A DNA stretch of 64,000 bases, from the NCBI GenBank assembly GCA_963555705.1, contig CAUVWQ010000015.1:1-64000 (forward strand), written 5' to 3'. Origin of the DNA: Ligustrum vulgare (taxonomy: Eukaryota; Streptophyta; Magnoliopsida; Lamiales; Oleaceae). A program made the translations under genes and the position numbers. A model generated the notes under the pieces. The model saw only the letters and a program-made list of their open reading frames with translations. It was not told the origin of the DNA and ran no database searches. Positions 9,848 to 22,600 of the stretch are shown here, piece by piece. Position 1 is the first letter of the stretch. Every line of letters begins with the position of its first letter.

Positions 9848-12429
9848 TTTGTTTGGAAAAGATTGGATCCAAAAACGAATCTCCCCTGTTCGGTTCTCTC
9901 ATTTTAATTCAGTTTAATTCAAATTAAAGTTAACAATTAATTTTAACAAATATATTTTATGGGATTCACAATTTTTCAATCACACATCTCATCAACTTTT
10001 ATCAAAATCTACTAAAAATCTGATTTTAATTTATACTAAATAGGGACAATCTGTTTCACATTTTAGTATCTGTTTGGTAAAAATTATTTATAACTTTTGT
10101 TTATAAACGACCACATGATAACATTTCAATGAACCTTTTTTTTTTTTAAGAAGTCAACAATTTCGGCAAGGTCAAAAACTCCCGACCATTATTTTTTACT
10201 TATAAAAAAAATGAAATAACGAAATGTTGAGACGTTGATATTTATAAACATTAATAAACAATCGTTTATAAACGATTTATCAGACAAGGCTAAATTTTCC
10301 CCACACCCCCATTAGAGAAATTTTTAGGTGAAAAATCACTAATCATCATTATCACTAAACCCTCTTCTAGTGCCCTTGGAGGTTACTTCTTATGGTGCCT
10401 TTGGAGGCATAATGACTGGACCCCACTTCTTCACTATCTCTAATATAAAAGGGTGAATGTATGAAAATCTTTTGAAAGATTAATTTGCCATTATATTTTA
10501 TTGCTAATGACTAAAATTCCTTCAATTTAAAATAGTTTTATATTAAAATAATAATTCATATCCATAATTAAAACTGATTTATATGCAACTCCTTCATATT
10601 TTCTTGGTTTCACATCTTATTAATATGATCCATTGATCTAAAAATTTATATGATTGTTCCAACAATTCAATAAAAAAATAATAATCAAACATTAAGACAT
10701 CAACTTGCGGTTCAATATACCATCAAAACTCAGTGTCTTTAATCAACCCAAATAAAATTAGAAACACTTCAACCCGCTGTATATTTTCTCTTGATACCTC
10801 TATATAGAAAATTGAGTCCAATTGAGCTTGTTTATTTCTCTTATTTTTATAATTGATTTTTAATTTCATGATTTCTTTGATTCCTTTAACATCTAATTGA
10901 TTTATTAGATATCAATATACTTGTTGATTTTCCAGAAAAAAAGATGTGATTTTTCGTTGTTTTAAATCTCAATTATAAACTTGTATTTTGTTTGCAAATT
11001 AAAGATCATCTTGAGATTATGAATTTATTTAAATTTGTATTGCACTAAAGTTTTCATTTAATTTTCTTTTATATTCAATTTATTTCTACTGAATAAAGTA
11101 TTATGAATTAATATTATTATTTTCAAATAATTAAGTCAACTAATTCTCACTAAACACTGTCATTAAAAAGTATTAATATTTAATTAATAAAAACATTATT
11201 ATATGTCTTTTAAAAAGTTAATACTACTTATATAATTAACATGAAGTCATACTTTATTAAATTGATAATATTAACAAAATAAGAAATTATTAAAATTGCA
11301 TACAATTAACGTTCAGCTCTCATTTGAACCATATTTTCGGAATAATAAGTTTTTTAAAAAGTATGAAAAGTATTTTATAAAAATAGTTTTAAAAATGAGT
11401 TTAATATATGGAATCCAAATAGAAGCTTATTAAGAATTCTAATGTTATTTATTAAAATCATATTGCATTTACTCATTAATGTTTGAATGATTATAAATTT
11501 CTAAAAATTTCTTTGAAAAATAAAATTCACTCAATAGTTTAAAAATCATCAATTTACATTTATTTGGTAAAACATGAGATGAAAAATTCATTTCTATCAG
11601 TCCAATATTTATTTGATTGTCATTAATTTATATATGAGTTGAATAATTATTTTAATAATCTATTAATTTGTTTATCATCATATGATTTCCAATTTCACTA
11701 TTTCTCACTTCTTCTCTAAAGTCACGCCAACAATCAATAAATTCGTATAATCCAAATTTATTTTTTACGGTTTATTAATATGCATTTTTTCATTAAAATT
11801 TTATTTCTTTGTTCAGATTATATTTCATACTTGATTCATGATTTTATGTTTTTAGTAATTACTGTCCCCCCCCCCCCCCCCAAAACCACCCGAACAAGCA
11901 TATTATTTATGGGTGGGATTAAAGAGAATGTGTGGTTAAGTGTTGTTGTATATCTATGATAGTTTGTTAATTACTTGTTATACTTTTTTGTTAGTGTTCA
12001 TGTTGAGTGTTTGATTCATATTTTTATTTTTGTAATTATTGTTATTCTTTATTTATTTATTTATTTTTTATTTTTGGGGCAGGTATATTATGTATTAGAT
12101 GTTAATGAAATAAATTAAAAATTGTAGCATATTTGGTATATATATATTTTATATTTTCTCGAATTTATATTGTGTGTTGCATTTAATTTTTGGTACACTC
12201 TTAAGGAATCTAACCCAATCCAACTCTATTTTCGATGGAACGAATGATTGTCGTAATTTCAAGAGAAATTATTCATGCAAAAATAATTGTTAGACACCAC
12301 GCAAGAAAATAATTTTTCTTTTTTGTATCTCATTAATTTCAGCAAATGATAAATTATTTTTATTAAAACTCCAACTTACTCATGACTACGACTTATCTAA
12401 TTAGTAATACTAAATGAAGAATTTGTACA
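9848..12429. other. AT-rich non-coding region
   Basis: No coding sequence recognised. About 9848-10294 looks like an insertion relative to the paralogous upstream region at 3716-3775, with TTTATAAACGA-type inverted motifs near 10100 and 10262, but the ends are unclear. A run of 16 C lies at 11866-11881. Otherwise there are only long AT-rich tracts. Confidence 0.5.
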
Positions 12430-12812
12430 AATATGATAATATGTTCTTTGTTTTTCTTTATTTTGGGAGAAGGACAAATTTAGGCTCAAGTTTGAAATTT
12501 TTAATTATCATTATTTGATTCTATATTAATGTTGACTTCAAATATAGGACCCACGTGTGTCAACGTTTCGACCACCTCCTTGTCTACATATATATTATCT
12601 GCATAATAACATCGCAAGAGGTAAGAGCTGCCATTCCAAATAAAGGTCTGATGACCGTTTTCAATCCAGTGATCGAGTCACTTGTCGAACTTATAAAATA
12701 TAAAATGATTAAGTGTAGGAAAGATAACTGATTCATTAAAAAAATATTGTTACGAAATTACAAAATTATAAAACACGACATTTTTTTTACAAATATGAAC
12801 GACGAATAATAC
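12430..12812. other. duplicated segment copy B (left part)
   Basis: It shares order and sequence with copy A (8100-8162, 8926-9250) but lacks the MITE and the SINE. It continues at 16865-16935 on the other side of the gag-only LTR element (CAACATAAACAGATGCTTTAG versus CAACATATACAAATGTTTTAG at about 9580-9600). Confidence 0.65.
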
Positions 12813-13791
12813 TGTTGGGATTTTTTGGTCCCAATCAAATCTCGGGGGCAATGATAATAAACAGTGTCGGTTTTTTAAGCTTCGTAGGCTCTCGGCTTAT
12901 GATCGAAGTATTGTCCAATCTCTACAATTAGGCAGCCCACGCGCTAAGAGATTTACTACCCACGTCGAGGTTTTAATTGGATCTCGACCCTATTGCTCGA
13001 TGGGTAGGCTTCGGAGGCGACCCATTTAATTAGGGCTTCCCTAATTAAACCCTAAACCTATATCTACCCACACCCTCCCTTTTGGCAAAGTTAGAACACT
13101 CACTCGACATTCCCTCTCTTCTCTCTCTCTCGGTGGAAGCGACTACTCTCCCTCTTCTTTGTGAAGAACCCGACCCTCTCCCCTTCTTCCTCTCTTGGTG
13201 ATTGGAAGTGTGTCTTCTTTGTGACCACCACCGTGAGTTCTCTGTGTGGCTCTTTCCGACAGCGCCTCCTTGTTCCTACCGTAGTGCAATCCCTGTTTTG
13301 GTGTTCTTGCTGTGAGCCTGCGTTTTGGCTCTTGCTGTGACCACGTTATTGCTGTGTTCGGTTCTTGCTTCTCTTGTTCGGCAACCCGGTTCTTGGTTGT
13401 GGGAGGCGGTGTTCGGTCCCTGTTGTGGCCGAGTCTTGTTGTGGTTACTTGGTGCAGTCCCTTGGCCGAGCCTTATTGTGGTTCGTCGTTGTGCAGCCCG
13501 GTTTGTATTGTGTGGGAGGTGTGTTTGGCAGTGAGTCTTGACCAGTTTGGGGGGTTGTCTTGGAGTGTTCTCTAGCCGTTTAGTGGTGTTACCATTGTGG
13601 GGATTGGACTGAATTTTAGCCCTCGTTCCTCATCCTTTCAGTCGGCTAAGTTGATGAAAATGGAGTTTTTACTTGCCCTGTTTTATTGTTTATGTGTTGA
13701 TTCAATCACGTGCTAATCATATTATTTTCTTCCGCTGTATTATTGATTAATCTCGACTACTTTGTGTCTTGCGAGATTGGATCTATCAACA
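12813..13791 (+). repeat. 5' LTR of the gag-only element
   Basis: 979 bp, TG...CA. Near-identical to 15858-16859 except for a CT microsatellite that is much shorter here. ORFs of 69-89 codons read through it on the plus strand and are incidental. Confidence 0.95.
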
Positions 13792-13793
13792 AT

Positions 13794-13808
13794 TGGTATC
13801 AGAGCCTT
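13794..13808 (+). other. primer binding site, initiator-Met tRNA type
   Basis: TGGTATCAGAGCCTT lies two bases after the LTR and is complementary to the 3' end of plant initiator Met tRNA, the usual copia primer. Confidence 0.9.
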
Positions 13809-14480
13809 GGTGGCGTGATTGGCAGAATTGAATCGACATTGGAACTCATTGAGTTTTCTAGTTCCCTGATTTAATTTTCATTAACTAAAAATTAGTTTTG
13901 TTTTTGTCATTCGAAATTATTGGGTTCCAATTATATTTTCAAATTCTTTGTGATTGAAAATTATTGTTTAATTGGTGTTTTATTGTTATTTGTTGGTTAG
14001 GCCCTATTTTGGAGGTTCTCGAGCTTGGTGCTGATTTACGCTTCAAAATGGGCTAATTGTAAAACATAAAACGATAAATAATTTCGCATCTCTCCATATT
14101 ACGGACTCAGAAAGGTCCGCTCTGGTAAATTGGCTGAAACTCTTAAATTCCAGTAATAGCAGGTCATCGTGTGGGGTGACCATTAGGCTTGCGGTTTCCT
14201 GTTGCTAGTTATAGGAATTATTTGACATTACCTGTGTTTTTTTTTTTTTTTTTTTTTTTATAGCTGTTTGTCTTGTGATATCTTTTGTGATTATTTTGCT
14301 TGTTGCACTATTATTAGAACTGTCACCTAGACTCCCGTGTCGAAAATTCCCTTGACCTGAGATCTTTGAGTCTCACGGAATCTTGGGAATTTAGAACGGT
14401 GTATATTGCGACCTTTAGGATCTTCTTTGTGAATTTTCGTGTGGTGCTTATATTGCATTGTGTGCTTCTTATTTGTTAAA

Positions 14481-15314
14481 ATGTCTGCACACCGTTTTGA
14501 ATTGAACATCTTCGATGGTAAAGGTGATTTTTCTATATGGCAACAGAAAATGAAAGGTATTTTGGTACAACAAAAGATTTCAAAAGCTATTGACAATTAT
14601 TTCCCAAATACTGTGACTGCTGATGAGAAAAAGGATTTTGATGAACTCGCATACACTTCTATCATTTTGCATCTATCTGACTCTGTTTTGCGTAAAGTGG
14701 GTAAACATGATACCACTAAAGAACTTTGGGACAAATTGGAAGAACTTTATTTGTCAAAGTCTACTCCTAATAATCTTTACTTGCTTGAAAGTTTTTTCAG
14801 TTTCAAAATTGATCCCTCTAAGGACTTAGATGACAACTTGGATGTCTTTAATAAACTTGTGCAAGACATCACTAACTGTGGTGAAAAGATACCGGAAGAA
14901 TATAAAGCTGTTATATTGTTAAATGCTATTCCTGACACTTATAAAGAGGTTAAGAATGCTATAAAATATGGGAGGGATACTCTTACACCTGAAATTGTCA
15001 TTGATTCCTTGAAAAGTAGGCAGAGGGAGGTGAAAGCTGAAAGAGATGTGAGGGGTGGTAGTGGTGAGATCCATATGATGCGAGGTGTGTGTGGTAAAAA
15101 CAGAGGTGACTCAAACCATGAGGGCGATAGATGGAAGGGTGGAAGTAGTTTTAAGTCACAGGGTAAGGCGAAGGGAAGAAAGTGCTATGGTTGTGGTAGG
15201 TCTGGCCATTATAAGAGAGACTGTCCTGGAGAGAGAAACAAAATAGTAGATGGGGATAGAAATGGGGTCAATATAGTTACTTACTCGGAAGGTGATTCGA
15301 GTGGAGTTTATTGA
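14481..15314 (+). CDS. gag: copia-type Gag protein, intact
   Basis: A 277-residue capsid/nucleocapsid protein. I start at the Met at 14481 (MSAHRFELNIFDGKGDFS), which fits the usual Gag N-terminus (a LxxFDGxNFxxW-like motif). The ORF stays open upstream to 14439 but without similarity. A UBN2/copia gag domain spans about residues 45-175 (TTKELWDKLEELYLSKS, LLNAIPDTYKEV). A CCHC zinc knuckle CYGCGRSGHYKRDC lies at 235-248 in a Gly/Lys/Arg-rich tail. No stop or frameshift is seen. The protein could form particles; RT and integrase would have to come from another element. Confidence 0.9.
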   Translation: MSAHRFELNIFDGKGDFSIWQQKMKGILVQQKISKAIDNYFPNTVTADEKKDFDELAYTSIILHLSDSVLRKVGKHDTTKELWDKLEELYLSKSTPNNLYLLESFFSFKIDPSKDLDDNLDVFNKLVQDITNCGEKIPEEYKAVILLNAIPDTYKEVKNAIKYGRDTLTPEIVIDSLKSRQREVKAERDVRGGSGEIHMMRGVCGKNRGDSNHEGDRWKGGSSFKSQGKAKGRKCYGCGRSGHYKRDCPGERNKIVDGDRNGVNIVTYSEGDSSGVY

Positions 15315-15857
15315 TGCTCTTATCTCACTAGTAGCTAATACTGAATTATTGTGTGCATCTGATTGATTTTTTACTTTTTTTTTTTTGCATGTGTGGTCAC
15401 TTTATTCGGTTGCATCTGTTCCTTGTATTGACCATGTTTGATTAACTTGGTGTTATGTTCTTTATGTGAACTTGGTGAAAAGATTTGTGGTTTGCCTTTG
15501 ATGTTCTCTCATCGCATTTGTGGAGTCACCTATAACTTTGTGTTATTAAATGCTCTTGATTGACTCATGTGGAAATGTAATTTGTTTACATTTGTCTTTA
15601 GAAAGCATGTGTTGTTTGTCTAAAGTTGTATTACTTGTTAATGTAATATAAATGCATAGTTTGGCTCGCTATGATTTAGTGTATTCTTAGGTTTTACCTT
15701 AGCCCTTGGTGAGTACTATTAGCAGGTATGAGATATGTTTCTAACTTGAAACATTGGGAAAGGTATGTTGAGTTCTAATTCGTTTGGAACTGTTTTGTGC
15801 AACTAATGAACTAGGTGTTTTGGTGTTGCAGGTTCAATTGGAACCAAGGTGGAGGTT

Positions 15858-16155
15858 TGTTGGGATTTTTTGGTCCCAATCAAACCTCGGGGGCAATGAT
15901 AATAAATAGTGTCGGTTTTTTAAGCTTCGTAGGCCCTCGGCCCATGATCGAAGTATTGCCCAATCTCCACAATTAGGCAGCCCACGCGCTAAGAGATTTA
16001 CTACCCACGTCGAGGTTTTAATTGGGTCTCGACCCTGTTTCTCGATGGGTAGGCTTCGGAGGCGACCCATTTAATTAGAGCTTCCCTAATTAAACCCTAA
16101 ACCTATATCTACCCACACCCCCCCTTTTGGCAAAGTCAGAACACTCACTCGACAT

Positions 16156-16203
<48 letters not shown>

Positions 16204-16859
16204 GAAGCGACTACTCTCCCTCTTCTTTGTGAAGAACCCGACCCTCTCCCCTTCTTCCTCTCTTGGTGATTGGAAGTGTGTCTTCTTTGTGACCACCACC
16301 GTGAGTTCTCTGTGTGGCTCTTTCCGGCAGCGCCTCCTTGTTCCTACCGTAGTGCAATCCCTGTTTTGGTGTTCTTGCTGTGAGCCTGCGTTTTGGCTCT
16401 TGCTGTGACCACGTTATTGCTGTGTTTGATTCTTGCTTCTTTTGTTCGGAAACCCGGTTCTTGGTTGTGGGAGGCGGTGTTCGGTCCCTGTTGTGGCCGA
16501 GTCTTGTTGTGGTTACTTGGTGCAGTCCCTTGGCCAAGCCTTATTGTGGTTCCTCGTTGTGCAGCCCGGTTTGTATTGTGTGGGAGGTGTGTTTGGCAGT
16601 GAGTCTTGACCGGTTTGGGGGGTTGTCTTGGAGTGTTCTCTAGCCGTTTAGTGGTGTTACCATTGTGGGGATTGGGCTGAATTTGAGCCCTCGTTCCTCA
16701 TCCTTTCAGTCGGCTAAGTTGATGAAAAGGGAGTTTTTACTTGCCCTGTTTTATTGTTTATGTGTTGATTCAATCACGTGCTAATCATATTATTTTCTTC
16801 CGCTGTATTATTGATTAATCTCGATTATTTTGTGTCTTGCGAGGTTGGATCTATCAACA
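15858..16859 (+). repeat. 3' LTR of the gag-only element
   Basis: 1002 bp. A (CT)n microsatellite at about 16161-16199 is expanded relative to the 5' LTR, which explains the length difference. Confidence 0.95.
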
Positions 16860-16864
16860 AATAC

Positions 16865-17072
16865 AAAAATCAACATAAACAGATGCTTTAGAATATTTTA
16901 ATAAAACTAATAAAAAATAAAAATAATATTATATTCCTCGATTTAGTTTGTTCATTTCTCCAAACATCAATTATTATTTTTTAAATCTCGTGGAAAATCT
17001 TATAACATCACCAGAATTTTTTATATTTATTTTTAAAATACTAGCGAAGAAGAATTAGCTCTTGTTTAGCTA
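16865..17072. other. duplicated segment copy B (right part) and spacer
   Basis: Continues copy B after the LTR element; the first ~70 bp align with about 9575-9645. The remainder, up to the hAT end at 17073, is AT-rich without features. Confidence 0.5.
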
Positions 17073-19545
17073 CAGGGGCGGAGCCCATTAAGGCCCAGTG
17101 CGGTTGGCCGTCCAGCCCAGGCCCAATATATATATATATTTTTTTTTCTAAAAAATTTTTTGCCCCAAAATCACTCTTTTCTTCAACCTACAACTCCACT
17201 CCAAGTCTCCACCGTCAGTTCAGTACTTCAGTAAAGTGAGCAAACTCTACAGACTACACTCTACGCCACATATTACCATTTACCATTCCAAACCAAATTT
17301 GAACTTTTTCCCCCACATTACCAATCACGGTCTACCGACTACCAGAACCAGATGGCGACTGAAGAAGTCCTCCCCTCCTGGGCCGCTGGCTGCTTACTAC
17401 CTTAGCTCTGTCGACGGGATGACGACTGAAGTCTGAAGAAGTCCTCCGCAGCTCCACTGGCTGTTGCCTCTGTTGACGGCGACTGCTTTGCTTCAGAGTT
17501 CAAGGTTAGCGCCTCTCTGCCCTTGACTCTGATTCACGTTACATATGATGATATGGAAATGGAATGCTTATGTGATTTATGTGAATAAATTATGTAATCA
17601 ATAACTTATTTGGTTTTTGAACAACTTATTTAATTAATAACTATGTTATAAGTTTTTAGTTTTTGAACAACTTTTTTTAGTTTTTGAATTGTGACACAAT
17701 ATGTTGGACTAATGGACTTGGTTGGATTTTTATCTTGAAATTAGATTTCAAAATATTGATTATTGGATGGTTAATGTTTAAAACACCGAAATATTACGTT
17801 AATTAGTTTTGTGAAAATAATATTGATTTGGCATTTGGGGGTATTTTTAATATATTTGATTAACTTTGTTTGAATTTTTGTAATTTGAGATTTGTGGTTT
17901 GTAATTGTTATTTGTTGAGTTTGTTTAATTTGGAAGTTGTGGTTTGTAGGAAAAATCATGTCGACCTTAGATAAAATTTTTAAAAGAAAATTTCCAGTTG
18001 TAGAAAATGTTGATGAGGGGACTTCAAATAGAGTGGATGTTGATGTTACACAACTTCCCACTGATCATGGAAATAGTAGTGGACATGTGAATGAACGTTT
18101 GATAGGGGTTGAGCATGTTAGTAGTACCACGGCTATATCACTTAAGGCTGCAATTGATATGCTATTTTCTAGATATAATTTGAGCATAAATAGGCTGAGA
18201 GGACATGGTTATTATGGGGCAAGTAATATGCAAGGTAAGTTCAGTGGTCTGAAAGCATTCATTTTGAAGGAGAACTCATATGCTTTTTACATACATTGTT
18301 TTGCTCATCAACTTCAGCTAGCTCTTGTAGCTGTGGCAAAGAAGAATATTCCAATTTCTAATTTCTTTCGTGTGGTTGTTGATGTTGTAAATGTCATTGG
18401 AGCATCTTGTAAACGTTCTGATCTGCTTAGAGAGAAACATTCAGACTTTATCGTTGAGGCATTGGAGAGAGGCGGTGTTTTAAGTGGACGGGGACTTAAT
18501 CAAGAAACTACTCTTCAGCATTCTGGTGATACAGTTGAGGGTCACATTATAATTCTTTGATCAGTTTGCTTTCAATGTTCTCTACTGTTGGTGATGTACT
18601 TGAATTTATTTCAGAAGACGAATCTAGTTCTGGTGATCAAAAAAGTGAGGCATTTAATTTATTGGAGTCGATACATTTGTTTGATTTTGCATTTAATCTA
18701 CATTTGATGGAAAAAGTCTTAGGAGTTTCGAATGAGTTGTCAAATGCATTACAATTGAAAGATCAAGATATTGTGAATGCAATGGGATTTGTGAAAATAT
18801 GCAAACAACGACTCCAACTGATGATAGACAACAGGTGGAATTTGTTTTTGGAAGAAGTTCATTCTTTTGTCAGCGATATCACCTTGATGTTCCTAATATG
18901 GATGATGTGTTTATACGCAGTGCACCTTGTAGTCGTCCTTAACGTAATCCACCACCAGAAGTGACAAATTTACATCATTACTGTATAGATTTATTCTACG
19001 CTATCATTGATTTGCAACTTCAGGAGTTGAATAATCGTTTCTCAGAGGTAAATACAAAGTTACTCCTTTGTGTAGCTTGTTTATGTCCACAAAATTCATT
19101 CTATGATTTCGACAAGAAAAGAAAAGATTGATTCAACTTGCGGAGTTTTACAAAGAAGATTTTTCAAGATTTGATCTTCTCACATTTGATGATCAACTTG
19201 AAACTTATATTTTTGATATGTGCTCTAATAACGCATTTCAAGAATTGGAAGGCCTTGGTGATCTTGCAGAGAAATTGGTAATGACAAAGAAAAATAAGGT
19301 ATGTCCATTGGTTTATAAGCTTTTGAATTTGGCGCTAATTCTACTTGTTGCTACAGTTACTGTTGAGAGAGTATTTTCTGCAATGAGCATTGTAAAGGAT
19401 AGATTGCGCAATCGAATGGGTGATGAGTGGATGAATGATAGCCTTGTTTGTTTATGTAGAGAAAGATATATCTTTGAAGGTTGATAATGAAGCTATTGTA
19501 CAACGATTTCAAAGTATGAAAACTCGCAAGGAACGATTTTAAGGT
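17073..19545 (+). mobile_element. hAT transposon (ZMYM1-like type), 3' end not found
   Basis: It starts with CAGGGGCGGAGCC, a typical plant hAT terminus. A leader with a likely 5' intron is followed by a broken transposase gene. The matching end (complement of that 13-mer) is not visible after the gene. A copia element begins within ~100 bp of the last coding block and may have removed it, or the end may be diverged. Confidence 0.75.
17957..19545 (+). pseudogene. hAT transposase, internally deleted and frameshifted
   Basis: The N-terminus (MSTLDKIFKRKFP at 17957) matches the usual start of plant TTF-zinc-finger/ZMYM1-like hAT proteins. About residue 45 it jumps straight to HVNERLIG...AIDMLFSRYNLSINRLRG, so the zinc finger and first half of the DUF4371 region are missing. 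Then come NMQGKFSGLKAFILKENSYAFY (part), a frameshift near 18540, a second block to 18964, and a third from 19128 with the C-terminal dimerisation motif LALILLVATVTVERVFSAM and LRNRMGDEWMND. The motif usually GYDGASNM reads GYYGASNM, changing an acidic residue likely needed for catalysis. Full-length relatives have roughly 750-800 residues. Not functional. Confidence 0.85.
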
Positions 19546-19639
19546 ACTTCATTTGAGTTGAGATTTATTTACTTATCATTTATTTACTTATCATTTGCGT
19601 TCTTGTCGAAATATCTATATTTATACTACAAGAACATTT

Positions 19640-22600
19640 AGATACAAACGATATATACAAAATCTCGACTCTAATATTCTAATTTCTTCATTTTCTGCGT
19701 GATCATCACACAGTTGAGCACGTGAGGAATCCGTTGGAGATAACAGCATGAAGGAAATCTGTTGGATTGAAGCTTCTATTTCAGGTTCTTATTTTTTACA
19801 CTGTTCATTGAATAACCCCTTAATAAAACGTGTTTTTCCTTTATTAACTTTTAAGTCCCCAGACCTTTGTTCCTTTCAGACTGGTCCTAGTCTTCAGCTT
19901 GTGCATCTTCAACTCCTCCTTCAACACCCCCTTCAAACTGGACATAATAGTACTTACTCCAAGTTTGCTTTGTAGATCAATGTGTCTTGAGTTGTGCAAA
20001 GGCTTCGTTAGTATGTTTGCTACTTTGGTCAGCTGTTGGTATATAGCTGATTTGATGCTTTCTTGCAAGAACTCTGAACAAAGTGTGCATCCAATTCGAT
20101 GTGCTTTGTTCGTGCGTGTTATACCGGGTTAGAGGCCAGTGCGCTTGCACTTAGATTATCGTACTAAACAATAGGAATTTCTGTCTAGGTTATTTGTAGC
20201 TCACTTAGAATAGATTAAGTCCATACAATTTCGACAGTAGTGTTGGCTAGGGCTCTGTATTCTGCTTCAATGCTTGGCGAAGCCACTACTTGTTGCTTCT
20301 TTGAGCTCCACGAGATAAGGTTACACCTTAGGTATATACATTAGCCAAAAATAGACCTCCTGTCGTTTGGGCATGATACCCAGTCTGCATCACCATAAGC
20401 CACAATGTTGAGATTTTGATCATTTTGAATCATTAGTCCCATCTCTAGTGTACCTTTAATGTACTTGAAAATCCTCTTAAGTAGATTCCATTGGACATTT
20501 GTAGGATGTTGAAGGTATTGACTAACTCTGTTGACTACAAATGATATATCAGGTCTTGTGTGAGTCAAGTACTATAGTGCACCAACTGCACTCCTGTAAA
20601 GTGTAGGATTTTCTAGGCTTGATCCTTCAACTCTACTAATAAGTTTTCCAGCTGCCATAGGGGTCACACTTGGCTTTAGATTCTTAAAACTGAATTTCCT
20701 TAAAATGTCCAAAGCATAGGATTTTTGTGACATGTGTAAACCAAATTCATTGGTTTGGAATTCAATTCCTAGAAACTTCTTCAAGTGACCCATATCTTTC
20801 AAAGCAAATGTTGCATTTAACTTCTCAACCAAACTTTGGATTTCATTTCTAAAACTTCCTGTTAGTATGATATCATCAACATAGACTTACAGATACATGA
20901 TATATCCTGGTGAAGCTTGATAAAAGACTAAATTGTTTGCTTTTGACTGTTTGAATTTCCAATTAAGAGAGCTTCTTTCAAGATGTCATTCTAGGCTCTA
21001 GGAGCCTGCTTAAGTCTATATAGGGCTTGCTGAGTTTGCAGATGTAATCAGGCTTTATTTGATCAGCAAATCGTGGTGGTTGTTCCATGAACACTATCTC
21101 CTCAAGTTTTCCATTGAGAAAGGCGTTATTTATATCTACTTCTCTACTTTCTCATCCTTGAGAAACAACAAGAGTTAAGATGACTTTAATGTAGGAGACT
21201 TGGCCACTGGACTAAAAGTCTCATAGTTATCTATACCTGAAATTTGTAGAAATCCTTTTGCAACTAATCTAGCTTTGTGTCTATGAATGTTTCCTTTGTT
21301 AACAGATTTCAGCTTATACACCCATTTACATCCAATCACTTTCATTTTAGTTTTTGTAGGAACTAAGGTCCAAGGTTGGTTCCTGATTAAGGCCTCATAT
21401 TCTTCTTTCATAGCCTTACTCCATTTTTTCACTGCTGAGTGCTTCCTCTACTGAACATGGTTCTCTTTTGTCTAGGTCAATTGACATAATACTAGAGTAG
21501 AGCTTAGGTTTGAAAATACCTGCTTTTCCCCTTGTGATCATATGGTGCCCTGCTGATTCCTCTTCAATCTAAATTTTTTGAAGTTTGTGAATCAGTAGTA
21601 ATTTCAATCTGATCATCTGCAGCCTGAGTTTGATCATTACCCTAAGTTTGATCATTACCCTGTTGATTTTCTTGAACCAATTCATCATTCAATTCACCAT
21701 CATTTCCTACGTGTTGGTTTTCTTCAAGCAATTGATCATTTATTCCACCATAACTTTCAATTTCTTCTACCAGTTCCTCAGGATTGCCATAGGAAGTCCT
21801 GTGTAAAGGTTTCACTGTAGAATGGATTTTATATGTTAAACCTGACAGTGTTTGAAAATTATGTTCAAAGGGTAAGTGATTGAGGATTATTGAGGAATGT
21901 TTGGGTTCTTGTTTCTTGTTGAAGAATCCCCCTTTGATTGGGAATGAGTATTCATAAAAAATTACATGTCTAGATATGTAAACTCTACCATTAGAACTTA
22001 AACACTTATAACCTTTGTGGAATGAGCTAGGTCCTAAGTAGACACATATCTGAGTATGGAAATTGAACTTGTGTTTTTGATAAGGTCTCAAGCAAGGATA
22101 GCAAGTGCACCCCAAAACTTTGAATGACTGGTAATCAGCTTTGTGTTTGAAAAGGGTTTCAAAAGGTGATTTATGTTGTAAGACATGGCTAGGTAATCTA
22201 TTTATTAAATAGGTTGTTGTGAGGAAGGATTCCCATCAATAGTAAAGGGGCAAATGTGCTTGGGAAAGTAAGGTGGGACCCATCTCAGTTATCTGCCTAT
22301 GTTTACGTTCTGCTTTGCCATTTTGTACGGAGGTATGTGGGCATGAGTATCTGAGCTGAATTCCTGATCTAGTAGCAATTTGGTTTAATGTCTTATATTC
22401 TTCCTCCCATATCAAATAAGATAGCCTTAGTTTTTCTCTCAAACTGATTTTCTACAAATATTTTGAAGTGCTTAAAGTGTTGAAGGACTTCAGATTTTTT
22501 TCTTAGAGAATAGATCCAAGTACACCTAGTATTGTCATCCACAAAGATTACATAGTATTTAAAACCTTCAGTAGAGTTTAATGGTGTTGGCCCCCACACA

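Larger units (their letters stand above)
12813..16859 (+). mobile_element. non-autonomous copia-type LTR retrotransposon coding only for Gag
   Basis: A complete 4.05 kb element: 5' LTR 12813-13791, primer site at 13794, one gag ORF (14481-15314), purine-rich AAGGTGGAGGTT before the 3' LTR, and 3' LTR 15858-16859. The LTRs start TGTTGGG and end TCAACA. The flanking AATAC duplication is perfect (12808-12812 and 16860-16864). No protease, integrase or RT is present anywhere in the internal 2.06 kb, and about 0.54 kb after gag is non-coding. I counted about 27 substitutions between the LTRs (near 3 percent), mostly C/T or G/A changes, so insertion is fairly recent. It fits the class called TR-GAG. 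Confidence 0.92.

Noticed and set aside
13312..13575. ORFs of 69-87 codons repeated at 16380-16643
   Set aside because: They are LTR sequence of the gag-only element, duplicated with the LTR, and resemble no protein.
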